Position numbers and translations under genes: made by a program. Of a stretch of DNA of 64,000 nt, positions 9,691 to 21,765 are shown piece after piece. Origin of the DNA: Schistosoma mansoni (lineage: Eukaryota > Platyhelminthes > Trematoda > Strigeidida > Schistosomatidae); the NCBI RefSeq assembly GCF_000237925.1, contig NW_017386027.1, forward strand, positions 930,001 through 994,000. The letters are read 5' to 3'. The stretch's first letter is position 1. Every line of letters begins with the position of its first letter. The notes under the pieces are model-generated. The model saw nothing but the letters and a program-made list of their open reading frames with translations, was not told the origin of the DNA and did not search any database.

Positions 9691-9949
9691 TTTTAACTTT
9701 AGTTTTCAACTGTTTACTATGGGTGCTTATGATATAGTCATCATGAGATTTGAAAATTCTTGGTTCTATACTTATTGAGGAATATTTCCAATTTAAGATG
9801 AAACTTCGAAAGGAATCCGCTCCATTATTAGATAAAATATAGTTCGATGCGGATAATTCCTTTTTCGACTGTCATTTACTAAACTTTCTAAATCATACTT
9901 ATGGTTATATAGAAGCGGTATGTTCAATCCTTTTTTAATATCGGTCTTA

Positions 9950-11140
9950 AGGCGCCTTCGATTAGTTGGATAGGACTGTTCTCTGGGATTGTTTATTGAA
10001 GAAGGGTGTGCCTGAGAAGTTTATTAACATCTTAAAGGCCCTGTATACAAACACCTCAGGCAGAGTGAGGGCATACAACCACCTTTCTCCATTGTTCCAT
10101 TCAAGCAGTGGGGTTAGGCAGGTTTGCCCAATCTTACCATTCCTCTTCAAATTTGCCATCGATGACGTTCTGGAAACAGCTCTGATGGACGTAAGTAATG
10201 ACGGTGTGGATCTGTTGCCTGGAGAAAGACTTCTCGACCTTGAGTATGCGGATGATATTGTCTTACTGTGTGATAATGCCCAGGTCATGCAATCCGCACT
10301 TAATCAGTTGGCAATCAGTGTCCGCAGTTACGGTATGTGCTTTGCACCCTCCAAGTGCAAAGTACTCTTACAAGACTGTCAGGACCCTGATCCTGAACTC
10401 ACCTAGGGTAGTGAGCAGATAGAAGTAGTCGAGAAATTCGTGTACCTGGGTAGCTGAGTAAATGCTGATAGTGGAATGAGTGATGAGATCAATTCACCTA
10501 TAGTGAAAGTCAGACCAGCTTATGTCAATCTGAGCCATCTTTGCCGCCCTCGTGATGTTAGTCTGGCTGCAAAATGTCGGATCTACAATGCATCGGTGAG
10601 AGCAGTATTGCTCTATGCTTGTGAAACCTGGCCTCTCCGAGTTGAGGATGTTAGACGACTCTCTGAGTTCGACCATCATTGTTTCCGAAGGATTGCTGAC
10701 ATCCAGTGGCAACACCATGTTAGTAATGCAGAGGTTCGGCATCGTGTGTTCGAGCGCAGAGACGATAATTCAATTGATGTCACCATCTTGAAACACCGAC
10801 TTCGGTGGCTTGGACATGTTCTACGAATGTCGTCCCAGAGAATTCCACGTCGTGCATTATTTGTCGACGCTGGGACTGGTTGGAAAAGACGGAGAGATGG
10901 TCAGTGTATGAGGTGGTGTCGTGGTATGAAAGAAAGCTGCGAAAGGCTGGATTCTGTCGGTCCTTCACAACTCCCTGGCTGGGGTCCAAGAGATGGTGCT
11001 ACACAGTGGCTAGAGACGTCATCATATATGGCTCAGAATAGAAGGTTATGTCATCAAAACATTGGGGTATTTAACACTTGTAAAGCAATTAAATAGCTCA
11101 CCCCCTAACCCTAAAATTTTTAGGTATGTCTTGCTGTAGA
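9950..11140 (+). mobile_element. RTE-like reverse transcriptase fragment with premature stops
   Basis: The frame from 9966 shows the thumb-side of an RT domain: GVPEKFINILKALYTNTSG, SGVRQVCPILPFLFKFAIDD and the catalytic block LDLEYADDIVLL (about 10237-10272). A stop at 10404-10406 and another near 10456 interrupt it, and the frame resumes from 10476 with RIYNASVRAVLLYACETWPL and HRLRWLGHVLRMSSQRIPRR to about 11096. There is no endonuclease domain, so it is 5'-truncated. It lies in sense orientation in a METTL15 intron. It is related to, but clearly distinct from, the element at 16835-19860. Confidence 0.8.
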
Positions 11141-11346
11141 TGAGTCCCAGGTTGCACAAAATACAAGTTGTAAAGGAGTTCTTACCGACCACCCTCAACC
11201 GCCTAACATCTTAACATTGTACTTGAGGTATCGACTCATTTAAACCAGTAATAACACTGCAACTTGGTTGGTAGAATTCAATCCACACAATGAAGAAGAC
11301 ACATAGTATTGTTCGCTATCCTGTGACCAATCAATATTATGTATGA

Positions 11347-11712
<366 letters not shown>

Positions 11713-11777
11713 TAGATAATTCTGTGATGATCTAAGTTCTCGAATCATATTGTTTTCTACTGCTACTAACACTGTTG

Positions 11778-12305
11778 GGCCTCCAAATGCCCTAGTACGA
11801 CCGAGAGTGGGGAGAGTCCGCTCTCCCTCATCGAATGCTCTCACATGGCCACACGTATATAACCTCTGTCAGGGAAGTCCTACTCACTGCCTTCTCGTGG
11901 CGAGGGTGTTGTTTACGAAAGTGAGATGACGAAAAGCGAATGTCCGGCGCTTCAACCGGGTTGGTGGACACTCTCCGTGTCCACCTAGGGGAGTTGGAAA
12001 ACCCTCATTCCAAACCAATGATGCACATGGGCTCCAGTATCCTGAGGGAACAACTGGCGTTTGAACCAATCGTTGGTCACCGGTTACCATGGAACTGTAT
12101 CTCCTCACGATGCTCCACTGTCTTGTGGATCAGACCTTTAGGTCGAAGGCTCCGGGTGTGGCCCCCCCTAAGAAAACCACCTGTTTCAGTTTGGGCACCT
12201 GGGCAGTATCACAGCCCTCACACAAATCAAATGAGATTTGTGAAGCGCATATGTATCTGGTGCTTCCTTGTACCAATATTTATGTGTTTAAATAAATAAA
12301 TAAAC
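11778..12305 (+). repeat. SINE-like family C, near full-length
   Basis: Same ends and blocks as 9050-9575, finishing in TTTAAATAAATAAATAAA. It sits about 70 bp after the METTL15 exon. Confidence 0.65.
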
Positions 12306-12424
12306 TAACACTGTTGCTACTTCTGATAGTCCGATATTTATCTTAAATATTTCCATGTTATTGTATTGATATGTGGTGAAAACCTGGACCGATAAACATA
12401 TTTTCAAAGTTTAACGTTGTCTAT

Positions 12425-12830
12425 AATTGGCCCCTGAACGGTCTTGTACGGCCTAGGGTGAGGAGAGTTCGTTCTCCCTTTCGAAATAATCTCATATAAC
12501 CACGCGTATACAGCCACTGTCAGGTAAGTGTTGTTTACGAAATCGGGAAGACAAAAAGCGAATGTTCGGCGCTTACACCGGGTTAGTAGATACAGAGGAG
12601 TTTGAAAACCCTGATTCCAAAACGATAGTGCACATGGGCTCCAGGTTCCTGAGGTAACAAATGGTATATGAACCTATTGTTGGACGCCGGATACCATGGG
12701 ACCGCATCCCCTAACGTTGCTCCACTACCTTGTGGATTAGACCTCTAGGTGAAAGGCTCATAGAGTGGTCCCCTAAGAACACCACCTTCTTCAGTCTGGG
12801 CGCACGATGAATATCCTGGACATATTGCAA
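12425..12830 (+). repeat. diverged family C copy
   Basis: It follows family C from CCCCTGAACGGTCTTGTACGG through GTGCACATGGGCTCCAGG to AGTCTGGGCGCACGATGAAT, with many substitutions, an internal deletion and no TTTAAATAAA end. Confidence 0.5.
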
Positions 12831-13179
12831 CTTAATGGATAGAATCCAATTAGCACTAAAGATTAGATAAATATGACGTTAATCGCCCACTTCTCAATCA
12901 ATGACTGACAATGTTTGATCACGTCGACTATGGAAAGCATACATCATTAATGCACGACTTACATAATAAATCCAGTTAGTTCCATTTGGTACATAGCTAT
13001 TAATGTTTAATGTAGGAAATGAATAATAATCCAAATAATACTTGATGCTAACTAATACCCCTGTACTTAAAGTAAATTTTGAACCATTTAGAGCTTGTCA
13101 ATTGAATCCCTCCTCAGTACTAATGATTTAGTATTGACAACCACAATTTGCATTATTTCACAAGTTGTAAACTTTTGAC

Positions 13180-13465
13180 TTATTGTGGGACTCCTCAACA
13201 ATGCCCATCCACGATCCCGCACTCGCGAGATTCGAACCCAGAACCTACCAGTCTCGCGCCAGAGCACTTAACCGATAGACTGGTAGGTCCTGAGTTCGAA
13301 TCTCGTCAGGCGGGATCGTCGATGCGCACTGCTCAGGAGTCCCACAATAGGACAAAACGGCCGTTCAGTGCTTTCAGGTTTTCCATGGTGGTCTATCTTC
13401 AATCGACTCATGATCTCAACTATATAAAATTACTAAAATCTCCACAAACCCCCCTTCTGACTTTG
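13180..13465. repeat. SINE-like family B, head-to-head inverted pair
   Basis: Bases 13185-13278 are the - strand head and hammerhead remnant. From about 13279 the + strand head (GGTAGGTCCTGAGTTCGAAT), hammerhead remnant and tail follow to CCCCCCTTCTGA. In the + arm the CACTG/CAGTG stem I is intact and abuts GTT, but the core reads CTCAGGA and AAAA in place of CTGANGA and GAAA, so it should be dead. Confidence 0.6.
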
Positions 13466-13599
13466 ACTTATTCTTAAAAACTTGAAACTTATCAGATTAC
13501 TTTGTTATATAAGCTGAAAAAATGATTATTTTAACGATGTACTGGTCTCATACTTTTTAATATATTAGCCTTTATACTAAGTGAATTTAAACTTCACCC

Positions 13600-13810
13600 C
13601 CATTGCACAAGCAAGTGGCTATCAGGACTCGGTATCCGAGTAGATAACGTGATGGCGTTTGAAGCGAAATGTACTGGGTTCGAGTCTCGGAATGAGCACC
13701 AACTCTGAGATGCAGGTACATCCAGCTGACGAGTCCCAAATAGGACGAGACGCGCGTCAAACTGGATTCCACTGCTAGCCACTATCCATCTTTTCTTATT
13801 AGCCTTTATA
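13600..13810 (+). repeat. SINE-like family A copy with tRNA-like head and hammerhead
   Basis: This is the fullest family A copy. It has an A-box region (TATCCGAGTAGATAACG near 13640), a B box GGTTCGAGTCT (13678-13688), then the hammerhead segment with CTGACGA (13726-13732), a GTCC/GGAC stem and the CACTATCCATCTTT tail. The GAAA of the core is GAGA here, which breaks a universally conserved core base, and the AAA bulge before CTGGAT is also present. Confidence 0.65.
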
Positions 13811-13851
13811 TTAGTTATCTTCAACACTATAATGTTATTTTTTTCTTAAAG

Positions 13852-13941
13852 GTTATTGGACCTATAACTCCTTCCGATTCAGAGATAGATTCTAATCCAA
13901 GAAGTCGTTCAGCCAAGTTACGTATAGCAAAACGAGGATAA
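13852..13941 (+). CDS. METTL15: METTL15 methyltransferase, last exon
   Basis: The TTTTTTCTTAAAG acceptor is followed in phase 0 by ITPSDSEIDSNPRSRSAKLR and IAKRG, then TAA. The ITPS..E...NPRSRSAKLR..E end is diagnostic for the RsmH C-terminus and shows the gene is complete on this side. I did not find a convincing AATAAA close downstream. Confidence 0.92.
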   Translation, partial: VIGPITPSDSEIDSNPRSRSAKLRIAKRG

Positions 13942-14265
13942 TTGGAAAGAGATTAAGGAAACAACGATTAGATTACTAATGAAGCTGTATGATGTACAGA
14001 GTATTAGATGTGTGTAGACAAATACAATTCAGTTGAGTTTTGTTAAACAGTTCCAATTCTGAAGTTATATTTTGTACATATCAGTTTGTTCTCTTCAAAA
14101 AATGGGGGGGGGGCTTTTTCATTTGTTTTAAGGTCTGTTTTAATGACACTATTTCTTTGAACAAACCTATATATGTATCAGTAAGGGTCTACAATTCCCT
14201 GTTATTAATATTCAGGACTATAATTTATATCAGTTTCCATCCCTATAATATATATATATCCTGAA
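13942..14265. other. METTL15 3' flank, probable 3' UTR
   Basis: AT-rich sequence with a G9 run at 14103-14111. No second gene is visible. Confidence 0.4.
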
Positions 14266-14269
14266 TTGA

Positions 14270-14640
14270 GTTACTTACTTACTCCTGTTACCCCTCTTTG
14301 AGGAGCATACGCTGTTCACCAGCATTCTCCATCGAACTCCGTCCTGAACAATCCTTTCCAGTTACTATTCATCCTTTTGATGTCTGTTTTCAATTGCCAA
14401 CGTAGTGTGTTCCTCGGCCTTCTTCTTTTCTGTTTCCTTTCGGAATTCTAGGTAAGCGCTTGCCTCGTGATGCAGTTTAGTGGTTTCCGTAATGAATGTC
14501 CTATCCACCGCCATAGTCTTTTCCCAATTTCCTCTTGAGCTGGAAGCTGATTTGTTCTCTCTCACAGCAGGCTGTTGCTGGTGGTATCCGGTCAACAGAC
14601 ATTAAGTATCTTACGTGGGCAATTATTCATCATCACCAGA
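14270..14640 (-). mobile_element. RTE-like (SR2-like) 3' coding end
   Basis: On the - strand, shifting frames read [13 protein letters not shown]-like and KRKRGRPRNTL-like text and end with a short open tail, matching the C-terminus of schistosome SR2/RTE polyproteins. The 231-base open frame at 14595-14365 is out of register with that protein, so it is not itself a gene. Confidence 0.5.
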
Positions 14641-15635
14641 ATAAAAGAACATCCAATTGACTCGTCTCATGTAGAATGTAACGTGTTACCTCGATTCATA
14701 TACATAAGTATTAGTATTTGCGTCTCAGATTGATCTCTGTTATTCAATAACTATAAGGCGAATTCAGTGAAGATTTTCTCTTTTTGACAAAATCATTTAC
14801 TTAAGCTGTACATTAGTATTTATGGCTGTATGGTAAATGTGTAAGTTTATAGAAGGATAGGAAAAGATTGCATCATAAACTGATTCGAGACTTTAATTAT
14901 CAAATGAGGTTACGTAATAATCAAGGGGTTAGATAAGAATAGAAGAACGAAAATAATTTACAGGTCAGAATACTAGTTTGAAAAACGCAAGACCAAGAAA
15001 GGACGAAAGGTTGAATGTATCGTTTTGCACACAGAGTTTAAGCTTGAAATGGTGGATCGCCAACGCCTCAGCAATGCATAAGTTTTTGATTCGACCTTCC
15101 TTCAGTTATGTAGATTATTTCAAAGGAACACTCCGTAGAGATGTGTCTTGAGTTAATTGGATGCTCCTGTACTGAATTGGTAACTGTTTTGTATTCTCCT
15201 TTTAAAAACCATGCCGGGTAACGTCCTGAGATGATGTCGTTCAGAAGGACGATGAAAGCTCCACGACCAAACCATCCAGCTCAGAGAACAAAACTCCATC
15301 AAAGTTCTGAGATGCGTTCAGTAAGGGATCTCTTTGTAAGACCAATGTAACGTGCCCCAAAGGAGCAAGCAAATTTATAGATACATATTGATTGTTGTTC
15401 AACCTCACTTGGTAATCAAAGTCTCGAATCACTTTGTGATGCAATCTTTTCTATCCTTCTATACACTAATAGATTTACCATACAACTGTAGATATGAATT
15501 TACAGATTAAGTAAATAATTCCGTCGAAAAGAGAAAATTTTCTTCGCTAAATTCCCTTTATTTTTATTCAGTGACACAATGGGTTAATTTTTGATGATTG
15601 CTGTTATTTAGTTCGAAAATTTTTGTTTTAAATGA
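14641..15635. other. intergenic sequence with unclassified repeat
   Basis: Bases 15000-15450 on the - strand have a 67-codon frame (15444-15241) that recalls repeat-derived frames in schistosomes. I cannot place it in a family. The paired TTCTATCCTTCTATACA and TATAGAAGGATAGGAAAAG stretches (near 15450 and 14850) suggest an inverted-ended element between them. Confidence 0.3.
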
Positions 15636-15639
15636 TGTT

Positions 15640-15955
15640 GGGGAGAGTCATCTATCTCCAAATGCCCTGGTACGGCCGACGGTACGGAGAGTCAGCTCTC
15701 AAATGGCCACGCGTACATAGCCACCACCAGGGAAGTCCAACCCACTGCCTTCTCGCGGCGGAAGCGTTGTGTACCAAATTGAGAGGACGAAAAGTGAATG
15801 TCTGACGCTTCAACCTGGTTGGTGGACGCTGAGGATCCATCTACACGAGTTAGAAAACCCTGATTCCAAACCAATGATGCACATGGGCTCCAGAATCCTG
15901 AAGGAACAAATATCGTATGAACCGATTGTTAGTCACCGACTATCATTAGGATAAT
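15640..15955 (+). repeat. SINE-like family C, 3'-truncated
   Basis: It matches family C from CAAATGCCCTGGTACGGCCG to ATTGTTAGTCACCGACTATC, then stops. Its end lies just outside the poly(A) signal of MRPL46. Confidence 0.55.
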
Positions 15956-16011
15956 TTATCTTACAAATCTATTCAACATATAAACTTATTCAAGTCATGA
16001 ATAAATATAAC

Positions 16012-16017
16012 TTTATT
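16012..16017 (-). other. poly(A) signal of MRPL46
   Basis: AATAAA on the - strand, about 70 bases past the stop codon at 16085-16087. Spacing and position suit the 3' end of the MRPL46 transcript. Confidence 0.65.
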
Positions 16018-16084
16018 TAAAGTAGGGAAAAAGAAGGCTATTTACAACAACTTCATGTACAATGACGAAGAAAATAATCAAGAT

Positions 16085-16255
16085 TCAATAATCAATAGCG
16101 AAGGATTTTAAAGTTTTTAAAAGTGTTTTTGACTTAACAAAATGTTTCAATTCAGTTCTTGGTACCCATATATAATTATTAATATTGAAATTATTATTTA
16201 AAATTAAATCTTCACCATGCCAATGTCTATCAACATAAACATTGAAAAAGTATAT
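16085..16255 (-). CDS. MRPL46: mitochondrial ribosomal protein L46, exon 4 (last)
   Basis: On the - strand after a TTTATTTATAG acceptor, phase 0, the frame reads IYFFNVYVDRHWHG, then YIWVPRTELKHFVKSKTLLK and ends KTLKSFAIDY stop. It parallels the C-terminus of animal MRPL46: a KVFFFKA strand, then VWVTKDEL, then a helix ending near the stop. No ATG-initiated frame covers it, because it is in a different frame from the longer open stretch at 16395-16204. The assignment rests on phase, splice site and the WV...EL pattern together. Confidence 0.8.
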   Translation of the reverse strand: MYFFNVYVDRHWHGEDLILNNNFNINNYIWVPRTELKHFVKSKTLLKTLKSFAIDY

Positions 16256-16389
16256 CTATAAATAAATAGAAATAGAAAATATATGAATATGATTATAATT
16301 GAAAAACAGACATTGTTGTTTACATCAGTAACATCGACAATTTCTAGCCCCCCCCTCTCGTTGTTGAGAGGTAGTATCATCACTGTAGA

Positions 16390-16834
16390 TGTCATACTTT
16401 TATACAGATAACAGTACAGTCACAACGTAGAACTTCATACGTACGTACATCAGTTTAAGTTGCTATACCATATTAGCATAGAGAGATGCAGTTGTCGATT
16501 CAATAGTGGGAGAAGTAGTAAGAGTATAAGTATTATGTGAAAGATAAGGGTTTGAAGATGTTATTGAAGGACTATAATCTAGTGAAATAAATTTTAAAAG
16601 AGAAAAAACATGAAGAATTCAGAAGATTAGAATTTGGTAGAACACAAAGAGTGGATGCACCTTCGCCATTGCAAACGATTTTGAGCCATGTCATTCAAGG
16701 TCTTTAACCATCGGTTGCTATCATCTCGTGCAGTACAACTTCGCCCTTATACCTTGGAGTTGTCTTCAGCTGTATTATTCTCCAGTTGAACTGCTTGGTA
16801 TGGTAGAACATGAAGAAACAAATATCTTGATTGA
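16390..16834 (-). mobile_element. RTE-like 3' end, second copy
   Basis: CACAACGTAGAACTTC, ACGTACGTACATCAGTT and GAGATGCAGTTGTCGATTCA occur here (16420-16502) and again at 16848-16929. Two 3' ends of one family therefore lie side by side in the same - orientation, the left one truncated. Confidence 0.6.
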
Positions 16835-19800
16835 TATCAGTCAGTCAGTCACAACGTAGAACTTCGTACGTACGTACATCAGTTCGAGTTGCCATACTAC
16901 ATTAGCACAGAGATGCAGTTGTCGATTCAAATCCCATCGGTTGCTATCATCTCGCGCATCCCAACCAGGTAGTCTACACCTACCAACATGGCTCAGTCCA
17001 CTTGTCAACGACTTCATGGATTCATGCCACGTTTCGGTCTGGCCGCCCCTAGCTTTCTTCCAACCTACTCCTACACCATAAAACATTGCACGTCGGGGCA
17101 GTCGGTGGTTGGGCATACGTAACACGTGTTCCAGCCATTTCAGCTGATGAAGTTTCACTACTTCATCAATCGATTTGCCATCCTTACCTAGTATCCGTTT
17201 CCTAACAACTGCATTACTTACCCGGTGGTCCCAGGATATACGAGCAATGCTTCGAAGACACCTATGATCGAATACTAGTAGCCTACGAATATCCTCTACT
17301 CTTACCGGCCATGTTTCACTTCCATAAAGTAGGACGGAACGAACTACTGCACAGTAAACCCGTCCTTTGGTTGCTAGACGGATATCTCACCTACGCCGTA
17401 AATGACGCAAGTTGGCGAAAGCTAGACGAGCCTTCTGGATCCGTGCTGAGATTTCGTCACTCACCAGACCACAAGAGCTGATGAGACTCCCAAGATAAGT
17501 GAAGCGGTCAACACGCTCAACTACTTCACTCCCTATCATTAGTTCAGGTGTCGCTGCAACCCAATCCTGAAGTAACATTTTGCACTTCGAAGGGGAGAAT
17601 CGCATTCCGAACATGCCTGCAAGTTGCTTATGGTGGACAGAAGGCTCTGCATTTTGCCAGCGTCTTCACCAAATAAAACTATGTCGTCGGCGTATTCTAA
17701 GTCAACAAGTGAGCCTCCTGGCAAAAGTTCAACTCCAGGAGATTGAGATGATGAAAGTGTTATCTCTAAAAGCATGTCAACGACAAAGTTAAACAAGAAT
17801 GGAGAGAGTGGACAGCCCTGACGAACACCACTTGAGGTAACCACTTCTGATATCAGTTCGCCATAGGCTCTAACTCGACCAGTTGTGTTCGAGTAGAGAG
17901 CCTTTATGAGCTTAATGTACTTCTTTGGTACTCCTTTTACTGACAAACACTGCCATAGAACCTCACGATCAACGGAGTCAAATGCTGCCTTAAGGTCAAG
18001 AAATACTACGATTGTGGGGCGTCTGAATGTATGTCTATGTTCTAGGACCTAACGTAGAGTGAATATCTGGTCTATGCAACCACGTCGAGGTCGAAAACCA
18101 GCCTGGTTTTCTCTAGTCTGCTCTTCACGAGCTTTGGTTAGGCGTCCAAATATTATTGAAGCTAATATTTTAGACACTATATTAGTCAAACTGATTCCTC
18201 TGTGATTGTCACAGGAGGACTTTTTTCCTTTCTTATAGACTGGCACAATCAGTGATTGGGACCAGTCAGATGGAATTACGTCCAGTTCCCAGATTCTACC
18301 TACGACCTCAGTCAATCTCGCTGCTAGTACTGGACCAACATCCTTAAAAATCTCAGGAGTAACCCTGTCAGGGCCTGCTGCTCGCCCTCGCTTCAGATTT
18401 CCTATAGCTTTTTCAACCTCGTAGAGAGTTGGAGGACTTACATCACTTTGCCATTCAGGACGACTGGGGATCGTGGGTAACTGAAGTGTGGCTGAAGGCC
18501 AGTTGAACTGATCCCTAAAGTGTTCTGCTCATCGATCCAATCTCCTGGATTGAGAATGAATGATATGCCCATCTTTATCTGAGATAGTTTCGCTGATACT
18601 TGGGTTCCTAATACCGGTTTCCCTTAACAAGTCTGAATGGCTGTCTGCTGTTACCTATTGCCGCTGCCTTTTTCATCTCTCTTACTTTCGCTACCCACCA
18701 TTGTTTGCGATCATTGAGTAGGCTTCTTATTAGCCTGCGCTTAAGCTGACTCCGCTCTTCGTTATGTTCAGAGCTAGGTGGGATGAGTTTACGAGCATCT
18801 ATCAGTGCGGTAGATGCCATTGTTTCTCCCTAACCTTATGGTTTACCTTACTAGCGGATATCACTGCTGTTTCCACAGCTTTTCGGATGTCATTCCACGC
18901 TGCCTCGGCGTGGGCACAACTTACATGTCTGCCTAATTGTTTTTCCAGTTGTTCCTGAGAGCATGATCTGAGTCTAGACATGTGCTCCAGAATGAGCGAC
19001 AGTCTTCTATCGAGCCCCTCCATCGGTGGCTGATAGCGATGTGATCTAATTGGGTCCAACGTTGGGACGAATTCGGGGGTCGCCATGTCAAAAGATGTTT
19101 TTCCTTATGCTTAAAGTTAGTATTTGCAAGAAATAGGCGGTTATCTGAGCACAGCTGTAACAGACGGTCGCCATTATCTGTTCTTTTCGCCATGACACCA
19201 TAAGATCCACCCAGGTGTCTTTCCCTTTCACTTAGTTTACCTACTTGAGCATTAAAGTCACCAGCCACTAATACTACATCAGAACGCCTAGCTTTTCGGA
19301 GAAGGTCAGAAAGTTTCCTGTAGAACTCATCTTTTATATCGTCCGAGCTGCAGTCAGTGGGAGAGTAGGCAGAGACGACGAGTTTCCCTATCTTTCCGAG
19401 TCCTTACTGATCCGTTTAGTCGGACAGCGCATAGACGATTGTCTACTGGGATCCAGTCTAAAAGAGCTAGTTATGCCCTGGGACTTAATGCTATACCTAC
19501 GCCAGCGAGGCCACGGGAAGCAGCATCATGGCTTCCAGATACACGAAGCGTGTATCGAGATGGTTCTTTATTTTGATAAGGTGAGGTCAAATGAATGACG
19601 CTACTCGGATCTTGTATGCGCGTCTCGGAGACGCAGCACACATCGATGGTGTAAGATTCTAAAGTCCTAGCTAAGGAAGCCTGTTGTCCTATTTGGCACA
19701 ATGTTCGGACATTAAAAGTTCCTACATGTAGTTTAGAGAGTGGTTTCAGGAGACCAGGAATAACGTTCCGTGTACTCGAATCGTTTGCCCTAGCGGTGCG

Positions 19801-19860
19801 AGGTGATAAAAGGACGTGCGAAGGGTTAGTCGTGGAGATGAATTATTAGGTGTAAGAAGG
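16835..19860 (-). mobile_element. RTE-like non-LTR retrotransposon with endonuclease and reverse transcriptase, inactivated
   Basis: Read 19700 to 16840 on the - strand. An APE-type endonuclease begins near 19700 (IDVCCVSETRIQDPS) and continues with AGDFNAQVGKLSERERHLGG (19268-19210), LDHIAISHRWRG and DSDHAL. A linker is followed by the RT domain: VYKKGKKSSCDNHRGISLTN, NQAGFRPRRGCIDQIFTLR (to 18049), FLDLKAAFDSVDREVLWQC (about 18015-17958), SSGVRQGCPLSPFLFNFVVD and the catalytic LDLEYADDIVLF (about 17700-17665). A C-terminal part follows with RFTYLGSLISSCGLVSDEIS and LEHVLRMPNHRLPRRA. Frame changes and stops (for example a TAG just after FTLR) inactivate it. It sits in MRPL46 intron 3 in the same direction as the gene. 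Confidence 0.85.
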
Positions 19861-20116
19861 ATTTGAAAGTGACCAACTTGGTTAGGGTATGGCAGAGATA
19901 ATGTCTAGAAAGAATGAAAGCTTTATGACTTGACCGTTCAGTTCAGAGAACCTAAAATTTCAAACCATGACGAAACAACTAGATCTCAATGATCCACCAA
20001 ATGTCAGCCTATGATTAAAAATCGAATAGGTCTCTAAAAACTACCCAACTAGATGATTTCTATTATTTTTGAAGAACAAGTAAAAACCTATTAGCAGGTA
20101 GTCAATATACACTTAC

Positions 20117-20236
20117 CTGTGTACCAGTATCTTCTTTATTTCTATCTGCAGTCAACCAAACAGCAACTGGTGTATTACCAAATATACACCATTTAGCTCT
20201 TGATGGTAATAAACTTGTCGCTATTGAATCTGCGAC
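20117..20236 (-). CDS. MRPL46: mitochondrial ribosomal protein L46, exon 3
   Basis: On the - strand, an ATTCCAG acceptor and a CAG|GTAAGT donor frame exactly 40 codons, phase 0 at both ends: VADSIATSLL, KWCIFGNTPVAVWLTAD, NKEDTGTQ. It matches the MRPL46 segment AERTLATL....KFLGNAPCGHY.....P. In the Nudix-like fold of L46 this is where a hydrolase would have its REXXEE catalytic helix; those residues are absent, as expected for a structural ribosomal protein. Confidence 0.85.
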
Positions 20237-20379
20237 CTGGAATGGGACAAAAGTGAATAAAATATAAGAATAGTAGTGATCTCTTTCAGATGATATGGTA
20301 GACAAAAGAATTAAGTTATAAATACTGGAATGGGTACAAATGATCTACAATATTGTTTTTTTTGTATAATTTACAATAG

Positions 20380-20685
20380 TGCATGTCAGTCAGTCAGTCA
20401 GTCAGCTACAACGTAGGACTAGGCACATATATGCATCAGTCCAAGTTGCTATACCTCGTTAGCACAATAAGATGAACATCGAATTCGTAGAAGTAGTTAA
20501 TTTAGTGGTGGTAGTATATAAAAGAAAGATTGTATATAAGGATATAGTATACGTAGGAAGATAGATATGAAGCAATTTTAATCTCAAGGTTTAAGGGAAG
20601 ATAAAGAGTGTACACACCTACGCCATTGTGATCGACTCGGAGCCATGTCACCTAGAGTCTCCAACCATTGGTTTGGACAATAGTG
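20380..20685 (-). mobile_element. RTE-like 3' end fragment
   Basis: Close relative of 2630-3015: CAGTCAGTCAGTCAGTCAGC, CTACAACGTAGGAC, GGATATAGTATA and GAGCCATGTCACCTAGAGTC occur in the same order on the + strand, so the element is on the - strand. Confidence 0.6.
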
Positions 20686-20875
20686 CATGACTATGATGGC
20701 AAAATTTATTTTCTTCTTATTGGTGTTCAGTGCAGTTCAAATGATCATCGAAAACACTTAGAGTAGGCTTTACTTAAATTTCAATAGTTTCTGTCCAATA
20801 AGAGCTACAAGAAGGCTTTAGTTAAAACACTATTGAAACTATATATATGTAGAGAGAAGGGAAGACTGAAAAATT

Positions 20876-21330
20876 AACTATGGTTGTAAAATGTCTGCGA
20901 GATAATGATTACCGACAAAAGTTCATCAGTAATTATGGAGAAACAAGAAAGAAGGGAATAAAATTTGCCACAGTCGAAAAAAAGCCAGACTTCTTACAGC
21001 TCAGTTTCAAAGATGATAAAATAGCGAGCATGATTAATTCTAGACTAAGAAGTTCACTGGAGAGTACATAGCCAGCCACCAAACCATTTTCTATGTCAAA
21101 TGAATGGCACACTGAGGAGGGCAAAAGTGGGCGAATTCTCACCTCGGGTTACCACCGATTGCACTTACCAGTTCACATGCTCATGCCAGAGCATTTACTT
21201 CGAAAGAATAGAAAGGAGAATTCATGATCGAATCTCGGAGTATATTCCATAAAAAGTAAAGATCAAGAAGTCAGCGAATTTTCAACAATGCCATGGCCTG
21301 ATATTTTAAAAAATAATAAATGCTTAAACA
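20876..21330 (+). mobile_element. Penelope-like retroelement remnant (RT C-terminus to GIY-YIG region)
   Basis: The frame from 20880 reads LRDNDYRQKFISNYGET, KKPDFLQLSFKDDKIASMIN and RLRSSLEST, then a stop. This resembles the P.I.LPFKGD..S..I..RL...... stretch that follows the RT domain in Penelope-like elements. Downstream broken frames keep PATKPFSMSN and HDRISEYIP-type text, the latter like the helix of a GIY-YIG endonuclease. It is inactive and lies in MRPL46 intron 2, antisense to that gene. Confidence 0.5.
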
Positions 21331-21414
21331 GATTTGAATTCGCGACGTTACCAAGGGGTCATCGCTGATAGCTACCTGCTTGTGCAATGGGGTGAAGTTT
21401 AAATTCACTTAGTT

Positions 21415-21765
21415 TTGTTTGCTTGTATCTTCACATTGTTGTTTAGGACTGCAATTGATCAGTCTCTTGTTGGCATATGTATATCCTGTGAATATTGCCT
21501 CGATACTGGGTTCGAGTCCCGGGGTGAACATCAACTCTGGGATGCAGGTACATTCAGCTGACGAGTCCCAAATAGGACGGAACGCGCTTCAAACTGGATT
21601 CCACTGCTAGCCACTATCCATCTTTGCCTATAATGCTTGTGAATTAAGGCAATATCGAGGAAATCCGCACAGAATGCACATGTGCCAACAAGAGACTGAT
21701 CAATTGCAGTCCTAAACAACAATGGGAAGATACAAGAAAACAACACCAAGTGAATTCATAATAAT
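21415..21765. repeat. family A inverted pair with hammerhead remnant
   Basis: Bases 21420-21505 are a family A tail on the - strand. From 21510 the + strand copy runs B box GGTTCGAGTCCC, then CTGACGA (21558-21564), GTCC/GGAC and the tail to ACAACAATGGGAAGATACAA. The core GAAA has become GGAA and the cleavage triplet GTC has become TTC, so it should be inactive. Confidence 0.6.

Noticed and set aside
20102-20305. Stand-alone 67-codon gene on the - strand
   Set aside because: Only 20117-20236 is coding, as exon 3 of MRPL46. The remainder is intron read through.
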